From Rhodocyclales bacterium (GTDB taxonomy: Bacteria; Pseudomonadota; Gammaproteobacteria; Burkholderiales; Rhodocyclaceae): 64,000 nt of DNA. Made by a program: the position numbers and the translations under genes. Positions 42,284 to 51,851 of this stretch are shown here, piece by piece. The stretch spans positions 62,001 to 126,000 of the forward strand of contig JAQGMF010000052.1 of assembly GCA_028292505.1 (NCBI GenBank), written 5' to 3'. The first letter of the stretch is position 1. Every line of letters begins with the position of its first letter. The notes beneath the pieces are model-generated. The model was not told where the DNA came from. It saw only the letters and a list, made by a program, of their open reading frames with translations, and did not search any database.

Positions 42284-43440
42284 GGCGGAGAATTTGTATG
42301 CGATTCGGGTAGTGGGGTGAGTATCTGACTCTCGGCTACGATCACGGCGTCATGCCGAGCGAATACGCGATCCCGCAGCCATACGGTGATGCGACGTCGC
42401 AACCAATCGGTGAGCGGTGTCAGAGCGGCGATACACAGCAGGGTGCCGAATATGACCAGGACGCGGCGCTGCCAGCTTGCCGCCTCTGCTGGGCCGATAT
42501 AACTGAAAAACTGCATGATGGGCCGATGCATGAGGTAAAGCGGAAAGGTGGTGGCTGCGACTGTCGCTATATGTCTGCGCGTGGCCTGCGTTAGGATCGC
42601 TGTCGGTGGGCAGAGCGAATATATGCCAATAAGATGCGCGGTAATGGCAAATGCATTAACGTAGTCGCAGATCAGGGCCGGGCGCCCCAACAAGGTAGCG
42701 CCGAGCAGCGGATGGGTCGCAAGTCTGGGCGACGCAGCCAATAGGAGGAGCCCACCCGCCGCCATGAACAGGGCCCAATACTTGGGTACGACGAGACGTT
42801 CCTTGTGATCGTAGATCAGCACACCGAGCCACCAGATAGGGAACATCGCCACGATCAATGGCCCGGCCAACAGCGCCACGATAGCGAAGGCGAAATAGCG
42901 GGGATACGAAGCGAGGTACAGCAGTATGCCGAACAGGATGTAATAGAAGAATTCGAAACTTAGCGACCAGAATGGGATATTGATGCCGGGATAGAGGTCG
43001 GCGCCCCAGACCTGGTGAACCAGCAGCAGCGATGCGCTGTAGCGCAGCCAGAGATGGTCGCCAGCGAACCAGGGTTTGCCGACGTAGAGTTCGGGAGCAA
43101 CTTTTACGCCGATGGTGTCGATCACGAAAGTCACCAGCAATGCCGGGATTACGACGGACCACAGCCGCGAAACGCGGCTTGCCGTATACACCTGCCAGGA
43201 TTTTTCCTTGACGCTGACCACGTGCCGGATAACAAAGCCGGACAGCACGAAAAATATTATGACAGCGGTCTGACCGTAGGCGCCAAGCTGCCAGAGAAAT
43301 CCGCCGGTCCAGTTTTTCCCGGCAGCATGTCCGAGGAACACGATCATCGCGGCGAGAAAACGCACCACGTCGAGATATGCCGAGAAATTCGGGTTCATTG
43401 GCGAGAGTGTGTTGGCTGTGGATGACTCAGTCTGTAGCAT
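42280..43440 (-). CDS. Acyltransferase 3 family membrane protein (OafA/YrhL-like)
   Basis: A 386-residue inner-membrane O-acyltransferase with about ten helices. SAYLDVVRFLAAMIVFLGHAAG contains the family's catalytic-type histidine; IIFFVLSGFVIRHV, SRVSRLWSVVIPALL (R-x-x-R) and PFWSLSFEFFYYILFG complete the usual motif set. Adds acetyl or similar groups to the EPS from the cytoplasmic side. The first ATG at 43440 gives a 14-residue leader; MNPNFSAYLDVVRFL at 43398 is an alternative start. No good RBS at either. Confidence 0.88.
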   Translation of the reverse strand: MLQTESSTANTLSPMNPNFSAYLDVVRFLAAMIVFLGHAAGKNWTGGFLWQLGAYGQTAVIIFFVLSGFVIRHVVSVKEKSWQVYTASRVSRLWSVVIPALLVTFVIDTIGVKVAPELYVGKPWFAGDHLWLRYSASLLLVHQVWGADLYPGINIPFWSLSFEFFYYILFGILLYLASYPRYFAFAIVALLAGPLIVAMFPIWWLGVLIYDHKERLVVPKYWALFMAAGGLLLLAASPRLATHPLLGATLLGRPALICDYVNAFAITAHLIGIYSLCPPTAILTQATRRHIATVAATTFPLYLMHRPIMQFFSYIGPAEAASWQRRVLVIFGTLLCIAALTPLTDWLRRRITVWLRDRVFARHDAVIVAESQILTPLPESHTNSPP

Positions 43441-43457
43441 CGTGGATCGTCGAGAGC

Positions 43458-44762
43458 TCAGTAGCCGAATTTCGAACGGAACGCATGGAGCGCCGCATGC
43501 ATATTTCGGCTTAACAAAGTGAAGTCGAGATATTCGCGCCTGAGCACCTGTCTTTGCAGGGCACCACGCTGCTCAGTTTTTATGTGGCGGTTGAGGATGT
43601 CTTGCAGCGGCGCAATGAAATCTCCCGACCAGGCAACTTGCTGGCGCTCGCGGATATCGGCGCGGGCACGTGTACCCAGCGCCATGCGCCATGAATGGTC
43701 GTCTTTCAGTTTGCGTAGTGCCATTGCCGCCTGTTGCGTATCGGCCTCCGCCCAAGCTGCACTCGGCCCCGCGAATCCGCGTCGAAATTGCCATCCGCAA
43801 TGGGTTGGCTCGACGAGGGTATAGTTGATTGGAATCGAGTTCTGCTGCGTCATGTAGCCCATATTGCCGGAGTAGGCCGTTGCAATAACAGGCTTACTAA
43901 GCAACATGGCTTCCATCGGCCCCAGGCCCAGACCTTCCGAGCGGTGCAGGGAAACATAGGCGTCGCAACTGGCGTACAGCGATAGCACATCGGTGTAGGG
44001 AAGCGTCGCTGTAACCAGTTTTATGCGAATGTCATTTTCCATGCTGCGCATTAGAGTTTCTGTTTCGTGCGCGCTCAGGCCACCGGTTGGACGTGCGTTG
44101 GTCTTGATTATCAGTCCGACATCTTGTTCGTCGGGAAACGCGGTCTGGAAGGCGCGTATCGTAGCTTGCGGATTCTTGCGCGCCAGATCGGAGCGCAGAT
44201 CGAAGCTCGCACAACAGGTGAAGGCTAGCTTCTCCAGGCCCAGCTCGGAGAGAATATTTATATTCAAGCAGGATGGTTCTGCAAGCGGATGTTCCACCAG
44301 CAGCGTCGCTACTTGCGGTACGGCGAGTTCGACGGCATGGCGCACATAGGGACTGCATACCAGAATGGCGTCTAGGACGGAGAGCGACGGCTGCCATGCT
44401 TTTGGCATGACTGGAAGTTCCCAGAAAATCAGTGCTGCATTCCTGAAGCGCGCATCGAGCAGCTTGGGCAGCTTGCGCCAGATATTGGGCAAAGCGAGAA
44501 TGGAGACGATGATGAGGTTGTTTGCGTAAGGCAGTGCTGACGGATCCGTCACCATTTCGATATTGGCCGGCACAAGGCCGTGTTCACGCTGGGGCGTGTA
44601 GTCGACGTCGAGGCCTGCGACGGGGATACCATTGCGTTGCAATACATCGATGAACGAACGCGCGGTATTGCCCAGACCCGAAGATGCTCCAAGATGCGCG
44701 ATGACGTTGAACCCGTCGGTATTAGCGGTTCGTGACACGGTGGAGGGCAATGCTTTTGTCAT
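43458..44762 (-). CDS. GT4 glycosyltransferase
   Basis: A 434-residue GT-B enzyme. The N-terminal FNVIAHLGASSGLGNTARSFIDVLQRNGIPVAGLDVD and C-terminal YASCDAYVSLHRSEGLGLGPMEAMLLSKPVIATAYSGNMGYM (EX7E pattern) identify it. The last 90 residues are helical and include RQVLRREYLDFTLL. Eight bases separate it from the methyltransferase stop upstream on the minus strand. Part of the variable glycan cassette. Confidence 0.9.
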   Translation of the reverse strand: MTKALPSTVSRTANTDGFNVIAHLGASSGLGNTARSFIDVLQRNGIPVAGLDVDYTPQREHGLVPANIEMVTDPSALPYANNLIIVSILALPNIWRKLPKLLDARFRNAALIFWELPVMPKAWQPSLSVLDAILVCSPYVRHAVELAVPQVATLLVEHPLAEPSCLNINILSELGLEKLAFTCCASFDLRSDLARKNPQATIRAFQTAFPDEQDVGLIIKTNARPTGGLSAHETETLMRSMENDIRIKLVTATLPYTDVLSLYASCDAYVSLHRSEGLGLGPMEAMLLSKPVIATAYSGNMGYMTQQNSIPINYTLVEPTHCGWQFRRGFAGPSAAWAEADTQQAAMALRKLKDDHSWRMALGTRARADIRERQQVAWSGDFIAPLQDILNRHIKTEQRGALQRQVLRREYLDFTLLSRNMHAALHAFRSKFGY

Positions 44763-44770
44763 GGGACGTC

Positions 44771-45493
44771 TTACGCCACGGCCTTGGGCGTAAAGCGGGC
44801 GACGATGTTCGGCGCGAGTGGTGTTGGGCTCAGTAGGTAGGCTTTCATTATCAGGAACTCCAACGTCCGCCGCAGCGTTCGTCGCAGAATGGCGGCGATG
44901 CCGGACCCTTGTTCTCCTGGCGCATAGGCGTTTGCGCAGACAATCATGCGCAAGCCCGAAGCATCGGCGATCTGCTGGAAACGGCCGGGCGACAGTACGT
45001 TGATGTGGGTGATGTCGCCATATTGATAAATCAGTCCGAAAGGACTCTGTCCATTGGGCACGCGAACCAGAAGGTGCCCGTCCGGATTGAGTAGCTTGCG
45101 CAGATGGGCGAAAAACGCGACAACTTCCGCTGTAGGAATGTGCTCGACGACGTCGAAGACCGCAACCAAGTCGAAGTGTTCCGTGTCCGCATTGATGCAG
45201 CTTTGAACGAGGCCATTCCGGGTGTCGAACCCCAACGCCTTGCCTGCGTCACACAATTCGGGGATGAGTTCGCAGGCGGTGACTTGTGCGCCACGGTCAT
45301 GACACCAGCGTACGAAACTGCCTTGACCGAAGCCGATTTCCAGCACGCGCTTGTCCTTCAGCACGATGCCTTCGAGTTCCCCGTTGAAATATGCGCTTTG
45401 CTGGCTTGAACAGGTAAATGGATTGTTCCAGCCTTTCCATTCTGCATAGCCAACGTAGTCGCCGCCAGGTTGAATGTCTGTTGTCGTATTCAT
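44771..45493 (-). CDS. Class I SAM-dependent methyltransferase
   Basis: A 240-residue Rossmann methyltransferase. VLEIGFGQGSFVRWCHDRGAQVTACELIPE is motif I, FDLVAVFDVVEHIPTAEVVAFFAHLRKLLNPDGHLLVRVPN covers motifs II-III. It belongs to the type often found in O-antigen/EPS clusters, probably methylating a sugar. GGGAGAAAG precedes ATG 45493. Convergent genes none; it lies between flippase and GT4 on the same strand. Confidence 0.9.
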   Translation of the reverse strand: MNTTTDIQPGGDYVGYAEWKGWNNPFTCSSQQSAYFNGELEGIVLKDKRVLEIGFGQGSFVRWCHDRGAQVTACELIPELCDAGKALGFDTRNGLVQSCINADTEHFDLVAVFDVVEHIPTAEVVAFFAHLRKLLNPDGHLLVRVPNGQSPFGLIYQYGDITHINVLSPGRFQQIADASGLRMIVCANAYAPGEQGSGIAAILRRTLRRTLEFLIMKAYLLSPTPLAPNIVARFTPKAVA

Positions 45494-45514
45494 GTCTTTC
45501 TCCCGATAGTCGCG

Positions 45515-46981
45515 TCAGTTTCCCGGATGGTTCTTCAGAGCCTGCATCACAGAGGCCTCCAGACCTGCCGGTCTTCCGGATGCAATCCACGAAATAAGTA
45601 TCCATGTCGCATAAACAGCCACGCCGCAGACGATTTTCGCAATGAGTGCGACCAGCGGCAACACGCCAAGGAGATGCGGACCTAGCAGCAGGATGACGCC
45701 TGCCATCAAGATACAGCCCGTAATGGGTCTCGCCAAGGCATGCAACATGTCCCGCGCACGCAGATCGCCGTATACGACGCCGAGGCGGCAATTCACGCCG
45801 GCTGAAACGATGGTCGCTGCCAGTCTCGCATAGGCCAAACCGACGAGTCCGAAATAGTGAATCAGCAACAGTGAAAATACGATGAAACAACTGAATTCGA
45901 CCCACACCACAGAAGCGGACTGCCTGCTGAAGCCTTTTACGATCAATAGATCCTGTACCGGCGCCATCATGATCTGTACCGATCCGAACAGTGCAAAGAT
46001 CGCCACGTACGGAGCGGATGCAGCCCAGTTATTGCCGAGCATGATTTCAACGCATGAAGAGGCTATCAGCGCCAGCCCGACACCTGCAGGCAGGGTGATG
46101 GTATTGAGCGCGGCCAATGTCTGATTGATGACCTGCCGCAGACGGTCCTGGTCTTGCTGCAGGCTGGCCAGTACCGGTAACAAGGCCTTCAGCATGGGTG
46201 GGCCGAGTTCGCCGGTCACCATCTGCCCCAGCTCCGAGCCCAGCGAATAGATGCCCAGACCGTGACTGCCGCCGACGCGACCGGCCAGCAATTCATCGGT
46301 CTTGCGCGAGATGTAGTTGCCCACGCCGGCCACCATGATCCAGCGCCCGAAATGCCATTGTGATTTGATGCGAGAAGTGTTCCAGCGTGGTCGGTAGGGA
46401 TGCATCAAGTAGCTAAGGGCGCAGCCGCTCAGGTAGCCCGTTACGACGCCGAGTACAAGCGCTCGATAATCGCGCAGAACGAATGCAGCCGAAATTGTGA
46501 CGATCACGCCAAGTATTTTGGACGTGACGTTATAGCGAAATTCGAGGCTGAAGTTAAGCTCCTTGCGGGCTACTACCAAACCGATATTGCCGGTACTTGA
46601 GATTGCATTACATGCAGCGATGATGAGCAGAATTGGAACGATGCGAGGCTCGTGAAAATATATGGCGGCTAGTGGAGAGGCAACTGCAATGACAGCGCCT
46701 ACTACAAATCCCTGCAAGGCTCCGAGTGTCCAGGCGCTATCGATATCATCGCGGTCGATACTGGGCATGCGCAACAAGCCTGCCGCGACGCCGAAGTCCG
46801 ATACTGCGTAGACGAGGCCCACTACCAGCATGGCCATCGCGACGAGACCGTAGTCGCCGGGGGTCAGCAACCGCGCCAAGGTCAGCGTGCTGAGAAGGCC
46901 GAGCCCCTTGATACTCCAGCGCATGGCAATGGCCCATGCGGCACCGTGAATCAGCGCTCTTTTTGCATTGACCAATGTCAT
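45515..46981 (-). CDS. Oligosaccharide flippase (Wzx/MATE-like)
   Basis: A 488-residue polytopic protein with about 12-14 helices. IHGAAWAIAMRWSIKGLGLLSTLTLARLLTPGDYGLVAMAMLVVGL at the start is the polysaccharide transporter (lipopolysaccharide biosynthesis) family opening, and the helices LPAGVGLALIASSCVEIMLG and later pairs fit. It moves the lipid-linked repeat unit across the inner membrane, supplying the O-ligase/polymerase encoded at 37701. Start ATG overlaps the preceding glycosyltransferase stop (46978-46981). Confidence 0.92.
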   Translation of the reverse strand: MTLVNAKRALIHGAAWAIAMRWSIKGLGLLSTLTLARLLTPGDYGLVAMAMLVVGLVYAVSDFGVAAGLLRMPSIDRDDIDSAWTLGALQGFVVGAVIAVASPLAAIYFHEPRIVPILLIIAACNAISSTGNIGLVVARKELNFSLEFRYNVTSKILGVIVTISAAFVLRDYRALVLGVVTGYLSGCALSYLMHPYRPRWNTSRIKSQWHFGRWIMVAGVGNYISRKTDELLAGRVGGSHGLGIYSLGSELGQMVTGELGPPMLKALLPVLASLQQDQDRLRQVINQTLAALNTITLPAGVGLALIASSCVEIMLGNNWAASAPYVAIFALFGSVQIMMAPVQDLLIVKGFSRQSASVVWVEFSCFIVFSLLLIHYFGLVGLAYARLAATIVSAGVNCRLGVVYGDLRARDMLHALARPITGCILMAGVILLLGPHLLGVLPLVALIAKIVCGVAVYATWILISWIASGRPAGLEASVMQALKNHPGN

Positions 46982-48108
46982 GAGCGATTTGCCAGGGTGG
47001 TGCGCAGAAAGGCCTGGGCCTGTTCGCGAAAATGTGTCGGATCGTAGTGATGAATGATCTGTTCGCGCGCGGCCTGCCCCAGGGCATTGCCCCTGCCCGG
47101 TTCGGCGAGCATTTGCAGACAGGCCTCGGCAAAAGCGTTTGCATCATTCGCTACAAGTAGATGTTGCCCCGGCTGTAGATGATGCGAGAACGCTGAGTGA
47201 CTGAAGCGATTGGTCACGCACGGGCAGGCATAGGCGAGGGCTTCGAGAATCTTGATGTTGGTGCCGCCGCCGGACTGGATCGGCGCCACCACGACACCGG
47301 CGCTGGCATAGGTGTCGGCGAGGCTGTCGACGTATCCTCTTGCTTCGACTCCTGGAATGGCTGCCCAACGCGCCAGCAGGTCGTGTGGCGCCGCGCCAAC
47401 GATGACGAAGTGTGCTTCAGGCCGGCGTGCGCGTATGCGCGGCAGCACCTGTGCAATGAACCATTCCGCCGCTTCGTGGTTGGGGCGGTACCACATCGAG
47501 CCGACGAACAATATGCTGTTGCCATCCGGGTTGCGCTGCGCTTGTGCTGGAATGCTGCCTGGCACGTTCGGCAACAAGACGGACGACAGCGCTGGGCTGC
47601 AGGCGCGATCGCGCTCGGATACGAAGAAGCCCGCATTGAAGCGCGAAAGCTGCCGGCGAGCCAATTGCGTGGACAGGCGTCGCTGTAACCACTCCTTGAT
47701 CACTGCTGGCCGCATGAGGCTTGCCTGGCTGAAACGGTAATCGAAGTCGTCGAGGTCGACCACGCTGGTAACCTTCGCCGGGATGACCAGCTGGCAAATC
47801 GACCACAGGTAGCGACCTATGATGATGTCATAATCCGCGATCGGCTGCGGCAGTGCCCGAGAAATACGCTCGCTGAGTTCTATGCGCGGTGTGTAGCGAC
47901 GATGCCAGGCACGTGATTCTGACAGCGCGACCTGAATGCCCTTGGGTTCCAGCGCGGAAAACTCCGGCTCGGCTTTGTCTTCCTGGCGCAGAACAAGGAT
48001 GTCGACCTCGCCCATTTCCTCGAGCGCTTCCATCAGCAGACGCGTGCGCAACTGGCCGCCAGCCGATTGACCATAAGGTGAGATGGGGGAAACCAACAAA
48101 ATGCGCAT
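46978..48108 (-). CDS. GT4 glycosyltransferase
   Basis: A 376-residue GT-B enzyme. RILLVSPISPYGQSAGGQLRTRLLMEALEEMG opens it; SILFVGSMWYRPNHEAAEWFIAQVLP and TYASAGVVVAPIQSGGGTNIKILEALAYACPCVTN are the donor half. It resembles the sugar-transferase-1-type enzymes at 25994 and 35135, so the locus has three of this style. The frame is open far upstream, but ATG 48108 is the only start that avoids the neighbour; no RBS is clear. Confidence 0.88.
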   Translation of the reverse strand: MRILLVSPISPYGQSAGGQLRTRLLMEALEEMGEVDILVLRQEDKAEPEFSALEPKGIQVALSESRAWHRRYTPRIELSERISRALPQPIADYDIIIGRYLWSICQLVIPAKVTSVVDLDDFDYRFSQASLMRPAVIKEWLQRRLSTQLARRQLSRFNAGFFVSERDRACSPALSSVLLPNVPGSIPAQAQRNPDGNSILFVGSMWYRPNHEAAEWFIAQVLPRIRARRPEAHFVIVGAAPHDLLARWAAIPGVEARGYVDSLADTYASAGVVVAPIQSGGGTNIKILEALAYACPCVTNRFSHSAFSHHLQPGQHLLVANDANAFAEACLQMLAEPGRGNALGQAAREQIIHHYDPTHFREQAQAFLRTTLANRS

Positions 48109-48115
48109 GGAATAT

Positions 48116-49018
48116 TCAAGCGTGCGGCGCGGTGGTCTGCGATGTGGCATCCCGCAGCGACTGACGGACGCCGTGCAGCGCCTGTCTGTCGAACAGGAAA
48201 TTACCGACAGAAAATCTCGGGCGCAGCTTTTCGATGTGCGAAGCACGATAGAGCTCGGTGACAGAGCGCGGCATGGCGCCGAGGCCGTGTTCGGTGAGCA
48301 GGTCGCCGATCATGCGGTTCTGAAAATGGCGCAGGCTGTAGCGGCGTTTACGACGCAGGTAGAAGCTTGGCTTGCGCAGCAGGGCGTCGACCAGCGGCTC
48401 ATAGACGAACTCGGCTGCTTCGCACACGAATATGCGGGATGTATCCCATTCCGAGCGCGGATCGAGGTCCCAGCATGCCAGTGCGCCGACCAGGCTATCG
48501 TCGCCGATGAAGCCGACGGGCAGGTGAACCGACTGTGCGCGGATACGTTCCACGAAATTGCGCGGTAGCGCATACAAGTTGCCGGCCAGTCCGCCTTCGC
48601 TGAGAAGATGACGACGGAATGCGCCGGTCGACGGAATGCTGCGACTTGGTACGGCGCTGACTGCGCGCACGTCGGGCCGGTCGGTGAGCGCGCGTTCGAG
48701 GGCGTCGAGGCTGCCGGCCATGACGCCGCAATCGCCGTCGTGGAAGAAATGGGTGTCGGCGTCCGGCGCCAACTCGTGCATGTACACGTTCCAGGCGTTC
48801 GATTTGTCGCCGACCTGGATATCTTCCACATGCACCCAGGAGTGATTCTTCGCGAAAGCGCGCGCGTGCTCGACCGTGTCGTCGGTGCAGCCATTGGCAA
48901 GCACGAACACCGACATGGCGCTGCAGTCCGCGTGCTGCGCGATCTGTTCTAGGCAGTTGCGGATCAGGCTGGACTCGTTGTGGGCAAAGATGCCCATGCT
49001 GCGTGTGCGCTGACTCAT
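48116..49018 (-). CDS. GT2-like glycosyltransferase
   Basis: A 300-residue GT-A-type protein. MGIFAHNESSLIRNCLEQIAQHA and VFVLANGCTDDTVEHARAFAKNH are the nucleotide-binding part, and DTHFFHDGDCGVM the DxD site. Helical C-terminus with an RRKRRYSLRHFQNRM basic run that may touch the membrane. The frame is open to 49138, inside the PLP decarboxylase gene; starts at 49018 (ATG) or 49096 are both possible and no RBS decides. I chose 49018, which fits GT2 length. Confidence 0.82.
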   Translation of the reverse strand: MSQRTRSMGIFAHNESSLIRNCLEQIAQHADCSAMSVFVLANGCTDDTVEHARAFAKNHSWVHVEDIQVGDKSNAWNVYMHELAPDADTHFFHDGDCGVMAGSLDALERALTDRPDVRAVSAVPSRSIPSTGAFRRHLLSEGGLAGNLYALPRNFVERIRAQSVHLPVGFIGDDSLVGALACWDLDPRSEWDTSRIFVCEAAEFVYEPLVDALLRKPSFYLRRKRRYSLRHFQNRMIGDLLTEHGLGAMPRSVTELYRASHIEKLRPRFSVGNFLFDRQALHGVRQSLRDATSQTTAPHA

Positions 49019-49067
49019 ATCATGTAAGGGAGCGCCATGAAGCGGATGGGGTTCAAGCGGCGAGTGT

Positions 49068-50300
49068 TCAAACAAGAACCTCGATGACAGGTGCATGTGA
49101 AAGAAACGCTTGCGGACTGGCGCTGGCGCCATAGGCACCAGACTGTGTCACGACAATCAGGTCGCCGATGGCAAGCTCGGGCAGATCGACGTCTTTGCCG
49201 AGAACATCCAGTGGCGTACATAGCGGGCCGACGACGGTGTAACGCGTCGAAGGTATCTGGTCGGCCTTGTTGCCGACGAGGATCGGGTAGTTCTTGCGGA
49301 TGACCTGGCCGAAGTTGCCGCTGGCCGCGAGGTGATGATGCAGGCCGCCATCCGTGATGGCGAAAGTCTCGCCACGCGATTGCTTGATGTCGACGACGCG
49401 GCAAACATAGAAGCCCGCTTCGGCGACGAGAAAGCGACCGAGTTCGATATGCAGTCGTGCACCGGGATGAGCCTGTTGCAGACGTGCATCGAGCGCTGCA
49501 AGATTTTCGCCGATGGGCGCGAGATCGAGAGGCAGCTCGCCGGGAAAATACGGGACGCCGAAACCGCCGCCGAGATTCAGCGTGCGCAGGGCAGACGGTG
49601 CATGTTCGGCGAGGCGCATTGCCAGCTCGAAGCTTTGTTGTTGCGCCGACACGATGGCCTCGGCCTTGAGGTTCTGACTGCCTGCGAACAGGTGGAAACC
49701 TTCGAATTCGAGCGCTACGTTTGACAGTCCGCGCAAAACATCGGGTATGCGTTCAGCATCAATACCGAATGGCTTGGGACCGCCGCTCATTTTCATGCCG
49801 GCGCTCTTCAATTCGAAATCGGGATTGATGCGCAGTGCGACGCGTGCCTTGATGCCGAGTGCTTCTGACTGCGCGGCGATGCGGACCAGCTCGGTTTCCG
49901 ACTCGACGTTGATGAGCACGCCGGCAGCGATCGCTTGGCGCAGTTCCGCTTCCGATTTGCCGGGCCCGGCAAAACTGATCCGTGCCGCCAGCATGCCGCT
50001 GTTCAGCGCCAGTCGCAGCTCGCCACCCGAGGCCACGTCGAGGCCGTCGACGAGCGAAACCATATGGCATACAAGCGCTGGCATCGGGTTGGCCTTGACG
50101 GCGTAGTGCACGTCAACACCGGCAGGCAAGGTGTCACGCAGCAATGCGGCGCGTTGTGTCAGCGCCTGGCGGTCGTAGGCGTAGAACGGTGTTTGCCCTA
50201 CGCGCTGCGCGAGTCGATCCAGAGCAATGCCATTGACATTGAGCTGACCATTGGCGATGACGTGCGCCACGGGAACGTGTACTGGCGGAGTGTGGCTCAT
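49068..50300 (-). CDS. PLP-dependent decarboxylase, exosortase A-associated
   Basis: A 410-residue fold-III PLP enzyme like diaminopimelate/ornithine decarboxylases. K69 in HYAVKANPMPALV is the PLP lysine; the glycine loop LNLGGGFGVPYF binds phosphate; GPLCTPLDVLG carries the second-subunit Cys. The family (recalled as TIGR03099) occurs with the acyl-CoA ligase encoded just upstream, which overlaps it by ATGA (50297-50300). Together they are believed to make a small acylated amine or modifier linked to the exosortase system, substrate unknown. Confidence 0.93.
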   Translation of the reverse strand: MSHTPPVHVPVAHVIANGQLNVNGIALDRLAQRVGQTPFYAYDRQALTQRAALLRDTLPAGVDVHYAVKANPMPALVCHMVSLVDGLDVASGGELRLALNSGMLAARISFAGPGKSEAELRQAIAAGVLINVESETELVRIAAQSEALGIKARVALRINPDFELKSAGMKMSGGPKPFGIDAERIPDVLRGLSNVALEFEGFHLFAGSQNLKAEAIVSAQQQSFELAMRLAEHAPSALRTLNLGGGFGVPYFPGELPLDLAPIGENLAALDARLQQAHPGARLHIELGRFLVAEAGFYVCRVVDIKQSRGETFAITDGGLHHHLAASGNFGQVIRKNYPILVGNKADQIPSTRYTVVGPLCTPLDVLGKDVDLPELAIGDLIVVTQSGAYGASASPQAFLSHAPVIEVLV

Positions 50301-51841
50301 GCAGCGTCTGCCTTGCCGCTGTACTGGGCGGTCAGCAACGCACGGTCCAGCTTGCCGTTCGGGTTGCGCGGCAGTGGCGCGTCATGCACGAAAAGTTGTG
50401 CCGGCAGCATCCACGCGGGTACCTCTGTACGCAGCGCAGCGATCAGAGTTTCGCGCGTCAGGCTGACGCCCGGCGCGGGCAGGGCGGCGACGCCGATCAC
50501 TTGGCCGAGTATCGGATCGGGAATGCCGAAAGCAACGGCTTCGGCGATGAGGCCGGTGGCATCGCAAGCCTCTTCGATTTCGGTCGGGCTGAGACGATAG
50601 CCCGAGGTCTTGATCATTTCGTCATGGCGGCCGATGAAGTACAGGTAGCCATCGGCATCGCGACGCACAGTGTCGCCGGAGAACACGGCAATTTCCGGAA
50701 TCACCTGACCTGAGCGCAAGGGCAATGGTTTGAAGCGCCGTGCCGTCATTTCCGCATCGCCCCAGTAGCCTTGTGCAACCAGTGCGCCGCGCTGTACGAG
50801 CTCACCCGGCTCGTCCACGTCGCACACTGAACCGTCGTCGCGCAGGACCATGACTTCGGCATTCGGAATGGCGCGGCCGATCGAGTGCGGACGGCTGTCG
50901 ACTTCTTCCGGCGGCAGGTAGGTGGCGCGGAAGGCTTCAGTCAGGCCGTACATGAGATAGGGGCGTGCCTTTGGCGCACGTGCGCGCAAGGCCTGCAAAG
51001 TGTTCAATGGCATGCGGCCGCCAGTACTCGCGAAGTAACGTAACGTCAGCGCTGCATCTGCGGGCCAGTCGAGCTGTGCAAGCTGGCTCCACAGCGGTGG
51101 CACACCGGTCAGGCCGGTGATGCCGTGATGTGCCATGGCATTGATGATGTCACGCGGCATCAGGTAGTTGAGCAGGACTACCGAAGCGCCGACAGAAAAT
51201 GCCGTTGTAATTTGCGAGAAGCCGGCGTCAAATGACAATGGCAAGGCTGCGAGCAGGCAATCATTTGCATGATTACCGAGATAGTGAGCCACGCTTTGCG
51301 CGCCAGCGACGAGGTTGCGATGCGACAGCATCACGCCCTTCGGCCGACCTGTGCTGCCTGATGTGTAGAAGATGGCGGCCAGATCATTGTCGATGACGTC
51401 CGGCGCGGGCTCGTGGTCTTTCGTATCGGCAGCAAGTGCCTCATCGACGCACAGCACATGTTTTAGCGTCGGGCAGCGCGGCAGGATGTCATCGAGCAGC
51501 GCTTTGCGCGCGGCTGTTGTCACCAGCAGACTGACGCCACAATCGTTGAGGATGTGCAGCAACTGCGCCGGCTTGAGTAGCGGATTGGCGGGCACGAATA
51601 CGGCACCGGCGAGGCTGCATGCGAATACCGCGTGAACACCTTCGATACGTTTTTCGAGCCATATTGCGACACGGTCGCCACGGCCGATGCCGTGCTTGCG
51701 CAGCGTCTGCGCCATGCAGGTGGACGCCAGTGTGACTTCGCCATAGTTGAACGTGGCTGCGCCATCGACGATGGCTGGTGCCTGCGGGCGCAGCGCGGTC
51801 TGGTTCAGCAACAGATCATGGAGAAGCGGAGCAAAGCGCAT
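50297..51841 (-). CDS. Acyl-CoA ligase (AMP-forming), exosortase A-associated
   Basis: A 514-residue ANL-superfamily adenylating enzyme. IFYTSGSTGRPKGVMLSH is the P-loop, YGLTEAFRATYLPPEE the A5 region, and IGRHDEMIKTSGYRLSPTEIEE the A8 hinge; the catalytic lysine sits in NPNGKLDRALL. It activates a carboxylate, presumably loading the acyl carrier protein encoded at 53045 (inference). Family recalled as TIGR03098. The frame is open to 51934, but ATG 51841 at MRFAPLLHDLL matches family starts. Confidence 0.93.
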   Translation of the reverse strand: MRFAPLLHDLLLNQTALRPQAPAIVDGAATFNYGEVTLASTCMAQTLRKHGIGRGDRVAIWLEKRIEGVHAVFACSLAGAVFVPANPLLKPAQLLHILNDCGVSLLVTTAARKALLDDILPRCPTLKHVLCVDEALAADTKDHEPAPDVIDNDLAAIFYTSGSTGRPKGVMLSHRNLVAGAQSVAHYLGNHANDCLLAALPLSFDAGFSQITTAFSVGASVVLLNYLMPRDIINAMAHHGITGLTGVPPLWSQLAQLDWPADAALTLRYFASTGGRMPLNTLQALRARAPKARPYLMYGLTEAFRATYLPPEEVDSRPHSIGRAIPNAEVMVLRDDGSVCDVDEPGELVQRGALVAQGYWGDAEMTARRFKPLPLRSGQVIPEIAVFSGDTVRRDADGYLYFIGRHDEMIKTSGYRLSPTEIEEACDATGLIAEAVAFGIPDPILGQVIGVAALPAPGVSLTRETLIAALRTEVPAWMLPAQLFVHDAPLPRNPNGKLDRALLTAQYSGKADAA

Positions 51842-51851
51842 GGAGATCGTT